A stretch of 64,000 nucleotides of DNA from F22 sp963678855 (GTDB taxonomy: Bacteria > Bacteroidota > Bacteroidia > Bacteroidales > Bacteroidaceae). Under the pieces are notes generated by a model. The model ran no database searches, was not told where the DNA came from, and worked only from the letters and a program-made list of their open reading frames with translations. The stretch spans positions 1,054,001 through 1,118,000 of the forward strand of contig OY787448.1 in NCBI GenBank assembly GCA_963678855.1, written 5' to 3'. This document shows, in pieces, positions 57,277 to 64,000 of the stretch. How positions within the stretch are numbered: the stretch's first letter is position 1; every line of letters starts with the position of its first letter. Both the position numbers and the translations under genes were made by a program.

Positions 57277-57813
57277 ATGAATCCAATTGAAATAATCAAC
57301 ATATACTACCCCGAGGAAAATGATCTCCGCATCACACTACTTACACACTCCTGTCAGGTGGCTAAGCATGCTCTTGCAATCGTCAAGCGTCATCCTGAAC
57401 TACCTGTAGATGAAGACTTAGTGTATGAAGGCGCAATGCTCCATGATATCGGTATTCTCCACACAGATGCACCTAAGATTTTCTGCGAGGGGAAACACCC
57501 ATATATCTGTCATGGATACTTGGGAGCAGAGATGCTCCGCAAAGAAGGCTACCCGATACATGCAGGTTTTTGTGAGCGACATACTGGTACAGGATTGAGC
57601 CTAGAACGTATACAAGGAGCCAATCTACCGATCCCTCATAGAGATATGCGTCCACAGACTCTTGAAGAGGAAATAATCTGTTATGCCGACAAGTTTTATA
57701 GCAAATCTAGACTGAAACGAGTTAAAACTATTGAAGATGTTCTTCACTCCCTCTCAAAATATGGTCCAGAAGAAATTGAACGCTTCAACGAATGGCATAA
57801 AAGATTTGGATAA
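57277..57813 (+). CDS. HD-domain phosphohydrolase
   Basis: 178 residues with the HD superfamily metal ligands: an early HSCQVAKHA, then LHDIGI at about 54-59, HGYLGAE, and the Asp in CYADKFY. Such small proteins hydrolyse nucleotide phosphates or phosphodiesters; the exact substrate is not evident. Cytoplasmic. Divergent from mscS, and lptD begins 48 bp downstream with its own promoter. Confidence 0.88.
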   Translation: MNPIEIINIYYPEENDLRITLLTHSCQVAKHALAIVKRHPELPVDEDLVYEGAMLHDIGILHTDAPKIFCEGKHPYICHGYLGAEMLRKEGYPIHAGFCERHTGTGLSLERIQGANLPIPHRDMRPQTLEEEIICYADKFYSKSRLKRVKTIEDVLHSLSKYGPEEIERFNEWHKRFG

Positions 57814-57836
57814 TGTCTAGTCTTTTTGTACTTTTG
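57805..57836 (+). promoter_or_regulatory. Promoter of lptD
   Basis: TTTG (57805-57808), 20 bp, TACTTTTG (57829-57836). The -33 element lies inside the end of the HD gene. Confidence 0.65.
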
Positions 57837-57861
57837 TGCCAAATAACAGATAACTCAAGAA

Positions 57862-60597
57862 TTGAAAAAGTTTTTCCGATATACCCCGCTGAGTGTATTG
57901 ACTCTCCTCCTGCTACTGCCAGCTTTTGCTAGCAACAGGCCAGGAGGTTTCCGTACATTTCCTCGATTCAACCCTATTTCTCTTACTGACAGCTTATTAC
58001 CCGATTCATTGGAGCGCCACCACTTAAGTAAGCGCAAAGACACGGTATCGGTTGATTCGACTAAATCAGATGTCGGTTTGGAATCTCCAGTAGATTACGA
58101 AGCTAAAGACTCTATTGTCTTCGAAAAAGGTGGGTTTGCCCACCTATTTGGGGAGAGTAAAGTAGGTTACCAACAGATTAAACTGAGTGCAGAAGTCATC
58201 TCAATGAATATGGATAGTAGTAATGTCTATGCTCATGGTGTAGCCGATAGTACAGGCGAAATGACAGGTACGCCAGTCTTTGAAGATGGCAGTACGCCAT
58301 ATGAAACCAATGAGATACGCTACAACTTCGATAGTAAGCGTGGACTGATTTCTAATATTGTAACTCAACAAGGTGAAGGATATGTAACTGGTCATAACGC
58401 CAAGAAAGATGCTGAAAACACCATCTTTATGACTGACGGTAAATATACGACCTGTGATCACCACGACCATCCTCACTTCTACTTACAAATGACACGTGCC
58501 AAGGTACGTCCTAAGAAAAATGTAGTAACAGGTCCTGCTTATCTAGTAGTAGAAGATGTACCTCTACCTATTTGGGTACCCTTCTTCTATTTCCCATTCA
58601 CCAGTAGTTATACATCTGGTTTCTTGATGCCAACTTATGTAGATGACAACAACCGTGGTTTTGGTCTTCAAGACGGTGGTTATTATTGGGCTATTAGTGA
58701 CTATATGGATATGAAGCTTCAAGGTGATATCTACACGAAAGGTTCTTGGGCATCTCACTTGACGTTAAATTATAACAAGCGTTATCGTTATTCAGGAAAC
58801 TTCAAGCTTGATTACCAAGTAACGAGAACAGGTGACAAAGGACTTCCAGATTACTCAGAAGCAAATGACTTCAAGTTGGTATGGGCACACCGTCAAGATG
58901 CAAAAGCAAATCCAAACAGTTCATTCTCGGCTCAGGTAAACTTCTCAACTTCTAGTTATGAGCAAACCAACCTGAACAACCAATACAACCCTATTGCGCG
59001 CTCGCAAAACACCAAGACATCTTCGGTAAGCTATAGCCGCACGTTCCCAGAACAAAAGTTGACTATCTCAAGTACGTTCAATATTGCACAGACTTTGAGA
59101 GATTCATCGGTATCTTTGACACTGCCAGATTTGAATATCTCATTAGCTAAGCGTTATCCATTTAAACGCAAAAATGCTGCTGGTGAAGAGCGTTGGTACG
59201 AGAAGATCGGTATGAGCTATACGGGTCGTTTGACAAACAGCATCACTTGTAAAGACGATGAGCTTTTCGAAAAGAGCCTCATCAAGGACTGGAAAAACGG
59301 GATGAACCACAGTATTCCTGTAAGTGCTACGTTTACTCTGTTTAAATACATCAACGTAACTCCTTCTTTCAACTACCGTGAAAGATGGTATACACGTAAA
59401 ATTGAGCGTAGCTGGGATGATGAAGCTTACGAAGAAGTACAAGATACCATCAACGGTTTCTATCGTGTATGGGATTACAACATGGCTATCAGCGCCAATA
59501 CCAAATTATATGGTATGTACAAGCCATTATTCTGGAAGAAGAAAGAGATTCAGATTCGTCACGTATTCACACCATCGGTTAGTTTCTCTAACTCACCAGA
59601 CTTTGGTGCATCTAAGTATGGATACTACAAGCAATATACATACACCGACAAAAATGGTGATGTAAAAGAAGTGGAGTATTCACCTTATCAAGGTAGTGCC
59701 TTTGGTGTACCAGGAAAAGGAAAATCGGGAACTATTAACTTCGATGTCTCGAACAACTTAGAAATGAAGTTTAAGAGTGACCGCGACTCTACAGGTTATC
59801 GCAAGATAAGTTTGATTGATGAGTTGGGAGCTTCTATCTCATACAACACTGCAGCAGATGTGCGTCCATGGAGTGACTTATCGCTTCGCTTGCGTTTAAA
59901 ACTAAGCAAGAACTACACGTTCAACATGAACAGTAGCTTTGCCACATACGCCTATGAGTTTGACGACAATGGTAATGTAGTTGTTGGTGAACGCACTGAG
60001 TATAGCTACGGACGTTTTGGTCGTTTCCAAGGTTGGGGATCTAGCTTCAACTACCAGTTCAACAACGACACTTGGAATAAATGGTTTGGTGACAAAGACG
60101 ACGAAGAAGAAAAAGACAAGAAAGATAACTCAGCAAGTCCAAGTGATGGCAAGTCACAGCTACCTTCTCAAGGCTCAAATAATGAAAAGGTGAAGGCAGA
60201 TATGTCTAGTGACGGCTACCAGAAGTTCAAGATGCCTTGGTCATTGAATGTCAACTACTCGTTCAACATTCGTGAGGACCGCACGAAAGATATCAATAAG
60301 AAGAGCATGCGTTACCCATATAAGTATACACATAATTTGAATGCTTCGGGTAATATCAAACTGACAAACAACTGGGCAATCAACTTTAGTTCTGGTTACG
60401 ACTTTGAAGCTAGTGAAGTGACTCAAACGTCTTTTACATTTATGCGTAACCTACACTGTTGGGAAATGTCTGCTAGTGTAACTCCATTTGGACGTTACCA
60501 ATCGTATACCTTCAATCTACGTGCTAGCTCACAGATGCTACAAGACCTGAAATGGGATCAACGTAGTAGTAGACAGTCCAATATTGAATGGTACTAG
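57862..60597 (+). CDS. lptD: LPS-assembly outer-membrane protein LptD
   Basis: 911 residues. The start is TTG 57862: an in-frame TAA 18 nt upstream excludes any other start that keeps the signal peptide (about 1-23, ends AFAS). An OstA-like N-terminal domain (about 95-200) is followed by the LptD barrel, with the PIWVPFFYFPFTSSYTSGF region marking the start. A charged, Lys/Asp-rich insertion at about 745-785 interrupts the barrel. LptD inserts LPS into the outer leaflet with LptE. No partner is adjacent. Confidence 0.88.
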   Translation: MKKFFRYTPLSVLTLLLLLPAFASNRPGGFRTFPRFNPISLTDSLLPDSLERHHLSKRKDTVSVDSTKSDVGLESPVDYEAKDSIVFEKGGFAHLFGESKVGYQQIKLSAEVISMNMDSSNVYAHGVADSTGEMTGTPVFEDGSTPYETNEIRYNFDSKRGLISNIVTQQGEGYVTGHNAKKDAENTIFMTDGKYTTCDHHDHPHFYLQMTRAKVRPKKNVVTGPAYLVVEDVPLPIWVPFFYFPFTSSYTSGFLMPTYVDDNNRGFGLQDGGYYWAISDYMDMKLQGDIYTKGSWASHLTLNYNKRYRYSGNFKLDYQVTRTGDKGLPDYSEANDFKLVWAHRQDAKANPNSSFSAQVNFSTSSYEQTNLNNQYNPIARSQNTKTSSVSYSRTFPEQKLTISSTFNIAQTLRDSSVSLTLPDLNISLAKRYPFKRKNAAGEERWYEKIGMSYTGRLTNSITCKDDELFEKSLIKDWKNGMNHSIPVSATFTLFKYINVTPSFNYRERWYTRKIERSWDDEAYEEVQDTINGFYRVWDYNMAISANTKLYGMYKPLFWKKKEIQIRHVFTPSVSFSNSPDFGASKYGYYKQYTYTDKNGDVKEVEYSPYQGSAFGVPGKGKSGTINFDVSNNLEMKFKSDRDSTGYRKISLIDELGASISYNTAADVRPWSDLSLRLRLKLSKNYTFNMNSSFATYAYEFDDNGNVVVGERTEYSYGRFGRFQGWGSSFNYQFNNDTWNKWFGDKDDEEEKDKKDNSASPSDGKSQLPSQGSNNEKVKADMSSDGYQKFKMPWSLNVNYSFNIREDRTKDINKKSMRYPYKYTHNLNASGNIKLTNNWAINFSSGYDFEASEVTQTSFTFMRNLHCWEMSASVTPFGRYQSYTFNLRASSQMLQDLKWDQRSSRQSNIEWY

Positions 60598-60619
60598 AAT
60601 AGATAAGCTATATAGCCAA

Positions 60620-60674
60620 TATACGAAGCACGGGCATGCTAAGGAAAAACCTTAGCATGCCCGTGCTTCGTATA
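60620..60674. terminator. Large hairpin after lptD
   Basis: Perfect 25-bp inverted repeat with a 5-nt AAAAA loop (60620-60644 and 60650-60674), 22 bp after the lptD stop. No T run follows, so it may act in mRNA stability as much as in termination. Confidence 0.6.
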
Positions 60675-60707
60675 AGAGTCCCAGCTCCTTATTACTAGGA
60701 AAGTAAT

Positions 60708-60803
60708 CTCGTACACATGTGTACGAGGTCTCCGTCTACGCGTGTACGAGATTCTCGTCTACATGTGTACGGGGTTCTCGTCTACGTGTGTACGGGGTTA
60801 CCC
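60708..60803. repeat. Tandem array C: four 23-bp units with alternating dyads
   Basis: The gtac of the units begins at 60721, 60744, 60767 and 60790 (exact 23-bp period). The first unit holds the perfect palindrome gtacacatgtgtac; the junctions hold a second dyad, acgagattctcgt. Confidence 0.85.
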
Positions 60804-60838
60804 TCCTTCTATACAGACAGTATAATCCACTATACAAC

Positions 60839-60868
60839 GAGGGCGTATCAATTGCTTGATACGCCCTC
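60839..60868 (-). terminator. Terminator of the nucleotidyltransferase gene
   Basis: Perfect 13-bp stem GAGGGCGTATCAA/TTGATACGCCCTC with a 4-nt loop, 28 bp after the stop on the minus strand; only a weak T-rich tail. Confidence 0.65.
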
Positions 60869-60896
60869 GCCTTGTATCTAATTCTAAGTACTAGTC

Positions 60897-61799
60897 TTAG
60901 AACAAGTTTTCTGGATATTCGCCTGCATCGATCAATGATTGGATCTTATCGACTACACCTTGACGATCCTCAGCGTAAGTAACACCGAACCACTTGCTAG
61001 TTGTATCCAATACAGTCACAGTAGATGTACCTGAGTTGATCAAATCGTTTACTACAAGAGGAATGAAGAATTCGCTCTTCAACTCTTTACCTTGTGCCTT
61101 CAAGAAGTCCACGAACATCTCGTCGCTATGTTGGAAATAGTCAGGAGTGAATCCCCACATGTTCATACTTACTGGAGTATTATCTTCGATAGCTACCCAA
61201 GCACCTTCTTCGTCTTTGTAAGATACCTTACCGTCTACACGCATGATTTCAGTGCGTTCTACAACAGTAGTCAAGTTATCTTCTGCATCTTTTTCGCAGA
61301 TACCACGAGCTACAGTACCACTTTCGCTCAAAGTATTACCTACTCGGTAACCTACCATGCAATAACGATTAGTTGTACCTTCCATAGCCACCAATTGCTT
61401 AGCCAATACAGCAAAGCTATCACGTCCGTAGAAGTCATCAGCATTGATTACTGCGAATGGCTCATTGATAACAGGCTTACCCATCATCACGGCGTGGTTA
61501 GTACCCCAAGGCTTCACGCGTTCTTCTGGACAAGTAAATCCTTCTGGAAGGTCATTCTTATCCTGAAACACTAGTTCTACAGGGATATGATTTTCGTACT
61601 TAGTAATGATTTTTTCGCGGAAATCTTCTTCGAAGTCTTTGCGAATAACGAAAACTACTTTACCAAATCCTCCACGAATAGCGTCGAAGATAGAGTAGTC
61701 CATGATTGTTTCACCGTTTGGTCCCAGACCGTCTAGCTGCTTAAGACCGCCATAGCGGCTTCCCATACCTGCAGCTAGTACAAATAATGTTGGTTTCAT
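60897..61799 (-). CDS. Sugar-phosphate nucleotidyltransferase-like protein
   Basis: 300 residues. N-terminal nucleotide-binding signature LAAGMGSRYGGLKQLDG (8-24), a catalytic Asp pair in VINADDFYGRD, and NMWGFTPDYF in the later part. Related to GalU/RfbA-type enzymes that join sugar-1-phosphates to NTPs, but it does not match a characterised subgroup, so the sugar is unknown. Single gene with its own promoter, convergent with lptD. Confidence 0.85.
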   Translation of the reverse strand: MKPTLFVLAAGMGSRYGGLKQLDGLGPNGETIMDYSIFDAIRGGFGKVVFVIRKDFEEDFREKIITKYENHIPVELVFQDKNDLPEGFTCPEERVKPWGTNHAVMMGKPVINEPFAVINADDFYGRDSFAVLAKQLVAMEGTTNRYCMVGYRVGNTLSESGTVARGICEKDAEDNLTTVVERTEIMRVDGKVSYKDEEGAWVAIEDNTPVSMNMWGFTPDYFQHSDEMFVDFLKAQGKELKSEFFIPLVVNDLINSGTSTVTVLDTTSKWFGVTYAEDRQGVVDKIQSLIDAGEYPENLF

Positions 61800-61832
61800 T
61801 TGTCGTATTGAGTTTAGTTATGTAATACGGCA

Positions 61833-61840
61833 CAAAGATA
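61833..61840 (-). promoter_or_regulatory. -7 box of the nucleotidyltransferase gene
   Basis: Minus strand TATCTTTG, 33 nt before ATG 61799. Confidence 0.45.
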
Positions 61841-61950
61841 ACTATTTTTTTCGCGTAGAAAGAATATTGAAGAAAAAAACAAGTCTTCCCCAATTATTTT
61901 AACGTCTATGTCTGTAACCCCATTTTCAAAGTAAATCAAGAAAGATTATC

Positions 61951-63291
61951 CTATGCATTTTTACGCTGAAATTTGCGGTATTCGTGGATAAATGCTACGG
62001 CAGCAATCGTCAAAGCAATAGGGAAAGCCATCCATATTCCTGGCAGACCATACCCCATCGTTATAGAGAATAAATAACTAGCTGGAATAGACACACCGAT
62101 ATAAACAACAAAAGATACGTAAGGAATAGTATGTACATCGCCTACCCCACGTAAGATGTTTACATAGGTCATCTGTAAGCCATCTCCTACTTGATACAAC
62201 ATCATAGGAACCATCACCAAAGGAATCAGTGCAATCACCTCAGCATCGCTAGTAAAGAGGTGTCCTATCTGGTAACGGAAAAGATAAGCGTTAGTCGCAT
62301 TGAGTACAACAAACAAGAACATAAGATGCAAGCCTGCGCGTGCTCCCTTACGCAAGCTATCCCAGTCTTTTTGTCCGTAGAAAATCGATGTACGGACAGA
62401 GATTGCTGTCCCCACTCCTACGTAGAACATAAAGAAGATTTGCGAAATACTGAGCATCACTTGGTGAGCCGCCATTGTAGTGACACTAATCCAGCCAGCA
62501 ATAATCGTAGTCAATGCAAAAGAAGCTGCTTCTAAAAGTATCTGTGTACCTATTGGCCAACCAATCTGCAATAGTGACTTCATGGCCTTGACTTCTACAA
62601 TAGCCTCTTGAGACGCGCGCCAATACTTTTTTAAACTAGGTGTATCTTTTACCATCGCAAAGAATGCAACAGCCATCAGTAAGCGAGAAATCCATGTGCC
62701 CCATCCAGCTCCTTCAAGTCCCATCTCTGGAAAAGGTCCAATTCCATAAATCAACAAGTAGTTTAATAAGATATTAACTAGTACGCCTCCAAATATAATT
62801 ACCATAGACTTCATGGGTTGAGTTACACTATCCGTAAAACTCTTTCCCACAAAAAAGACTACTGCAAAAGGCAAAGAAGTAACCTGAATAAGATAGTATG
62901 GACGAATATAAGGCAACACACTCGCATCTTGTCCCATATTTCCTAAGAAGAAGTAGATAATCAACATCAGTATAGCAATCGCTACCGAAAGAAACATATT
63001 GAGCACAAAGCCATTGCGTAGATAATACCCCACTTTACTTGTATCATCTTGACCAAAAGCAGCACCACCTAGCGTAATCATACTCATAGAGACTCCCATG
63101 CAAAAGACTAGCGGAAGAAATATCAAGCTGTTGACAAAAGCCGCAGCTGCCAACTCTTTCGTGCCATAATGTCCCACCATCAAAGTGTCGAAGAAACTCA
63201 ATAAGACCATAGCAAGCTGACCGAATATCGTAGGGACACTCAACTTAATCAATGACTTATAATGAGACAAATATGATAATGTAGATGACAT
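61951..63291 (-). CDS. MATE family efflux transporter (NorM-like)
   Basis: 446 residues with 12 hydrophobic segments. The N-terminal LSVPTIFGQLAMVLLSFFD and the internal GTAISVRTSIFYGQKDW match the NorM branch, unlike the MATE protein at 13234. It should exchange Na+ or H+ for organic cations or drugs. Downstream of the M16 gene on the same strand, with a terminator between them. Confidence 0.92.
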   Translation of the reverse strand: MSSTLSYLSHYKSLIKLSVPTIFGQLAMVLLSFFDTLMVGHYGTKELAAAAFVNSLIFLPLVFCMGVSMSMITLGGAAFGQDDTSKVGYYLRNGFVLNMFLSVAIAILMLIIYFFLGNMGQDASVLPYIRPYYLIQVTSLPFAVVFFVGKSFTDSVTQPMKSMVIIFGGVLVNILLNYLLIYGIGPFPEMGLEGAGWGTWISRLLMAVAFFAMVKDTPSLKKYWRASQEAIVEVKAMKSLLQIGWPIGTQILLEAASFALTTIIAGWISVTTMAAHQVMLSISQIFFMFYVGVGTAISVRTSIFYGQKDWDSLRKGARAGLHLMFLFVVLNATNAYLFRYQIGHLFTSDAEVIALIPLVMVPMMLYQVGDGLQMTYVNILRGVGDVHTIPYVSFVVYIGVSIPASYLFSITMGYGLPGIWMAFPIALTIAAVAFIHEYRKFQRKNA

Positions 63292-63320
63292 AATAAAATG
63301 CTTTTAGCTATTGTTTATAT

Positions 63321-63351
63321 TCAAAAAGTGCCTAGCATAAACTAGGCACTT
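63321..63351 (-). terminator. Terminator of the M16 peptidase gene
   Basis: Minus strand perfect 10-bp stem AAGTGCCTAG/CTAGGCACTT, 6-nt loop, then TTTTTGA. Confidence 0.85.
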
Positions 63352-63364
63352 CTTTATAGTAGTA

Positions 63365-64000
63365 TTATTTCTTCTTATAGTACAGCACATTGGCGTGCTC
63401 CCGTTTGAAACAGTCTGTAGCGACTCGTTGGATATCTTTGGCAGTGACAGCATTGTAGCGTTCGACTTCCGTATCCAGAGTAAAGTCTGGTCCATATAGT
63501 TCATGCAATGACAAACTCGTAGCTTGCTGCAAGTAACTGATATGCCCAAAGATAAAGCTCGCTTCAAATCGCGTATGCAGCTTCTCTATTTCAGCCTGAT
63601 CCACAAGTTCTGTATGCAGCTTTTCAAGCTCTTCCCAAACAGCAGCTTCTGCTTCTTCTAAAGAGATGCCTTCTGCAGGTCGACCTATGATATGAAACAA
63701 CCCCTTATCCATCGATCCACTAATATGTGCATCCAGAGTAGAGAAGATGCGACGTTCTTTAATCAAGCGTTGATTAAAACGACTAGAAGATCCCAAGCTC
63801 AACACATCCGAAATCATATCATACACGCAGTAATCTTTATGAAAACGATCACACATATGGAATGCCATGTACAACGTGTCCAGAGGTACTTGACGTTCCA
63901 CTGTAAGACGACGTTCTTCGGTCTGTTGAGGTTCTACTGGACGATTACGAGGAGGAAGTGGAGTGTTAGGAATTGGTCCAAACCATTTCTCTGCAAGACG
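63365..64000 (-). CDS. M16 family peptidase, C-terminal part
   Basis: The frame is open to the window edge, so at least 211 residues of the C-terminal half are present; a Met at 63901 is internal. The start of the visible part reads RLAEKWFGPIP, the usual end of the catalytic N-domain of M16B peptidases, and the C-domain has SSRFNQRLIKERRIF with the conserved Arg. The zinc motif HxxEH would lie beyond the edge. It could be the active partner of the non-catalytic M16 protein at 9874, but they are 52 kb apart. Confidence 0.88.
   Translation of the reverse strand, partial: RLAEKWFGPIPNTPLPPRNRPVEPQQTEERRLTVERQVPLDTLYMAFHMCDRFHKDYCVYDMISDVLSLGSSSRFNQRLIKERRIFSTLDAHISGSMDKGLFHIIGRPAEGISLEEAEAAVWEELEKLHTELVDQAEIEKLHTRFEASFIFGHISYLQQATSLSLHELYGPDFTLDTEVERYNAVTAKDIQRVATDCFKREHANVLYYKKK

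Larger units (their letters stand above)
60598..60896. other. Spacer between convergent lptD and nucleotidyltransferase genes
   Basis: 299 bp without genes. It is almost wholly dyad-symmetric: a 25-bp perfect hairpin (60620-60674), array C (60708-60803) and a 13-bp hairpin (60839-60868). Confidence 0.8.

Noticed and set aside
63304..63567. 87-codon minus-strand frame
   Set aside because: Overlaps the M16 gene in another frame and includes its terminator.

Overview
The window is chromosomal DNA of a Bacteroidales bacterium. The 16S/23S sequences, the many promoters of the form TTTG-N19/20-TAnnTTTG, the near absence of Shine-Dalgarno sequences, and typical Bacteroidota families (DUF4876, DUF6850-like, DUF4857, DUF1573, Porin_10-like, TonB receptor with carboxypeptidase-like domain, GH2/GH43 enzymes) all agree. 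I cannot fix the genus by eye; a Porphyromonadaceae- or Prevotellaceae-like lineage is plausible.

Layout. 1-552: start of a GH43 glycosidase cut by the window edge. 868-5259 (minus): gcvP, a metallo-beta-lactamase-fold hydrolase and rsmG. 5432-8557 (plus): lipB and a class A penicillin-binding protein. 8621-12350: divergent folK and a kdsB / M16-like / MORN operon. 12433-15141: MarC, MATE and GtrA membrane proteins. 15164-18130: secreted GH2. 18131-24584: rRNA operon (minus; 16S, tRNA-Ile, tRNA-Ala, 23S, 5S) with tandem promoters and a repeat-rich 3' spacer. 24585-34192: flavodoxin divergent from a seven-gene cell-envelope operon (TonB receptor, DUF4876 lipoprotein, beta-barrel, ABC ATPase, permease, DUF4857, small periplasmic OB-fold-like protein). 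34313-35685: hemerythrin-like protein plus LuxR-type regulator. 35723-39694 (minus): aminosugar transferase/aminotransferase pair, CBM9-like protein, a sulfatase remnant and a flavin-binding protein. 40262-45257 (minus): OPT transporter, DUF1573, acyl-CoA ligase, ruvA. 45402-49963: thyA, etfB, etfA, acyl-CoA dehydrogenase. 50162-56196: TM2 protein, MscS channel, porin, solute-binding-like protein, Gfo/Idh oxidoreductase, guanine deaminase. 56265-60597: MscS channel, HD hydrolase, LptD. 60897-64000 (minus): nucleotidyltransferase, MATE, M16 peptidase cut by the edge.

How it works together. Envelope construction is prominent (PBP1A, kdsB for Kdo, LptD, porin, MscS channels). The flavodoxin/TonB/ABC block looks like an uptake system for a scarce metal or metal complex and is the best candidate here for a poorly described system; its substrate is unknown. 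The other unusual signal is three intergenic arrays of four 22-23 bp units, each unit built of two dyads, at 18398, 40033 and 60708. The three arrays differ in sequence but share the same architecture, and all lie beyond gene 3' ends. They resemble the minisatellite-type repeats reported in Porphyromonas gingivalis.
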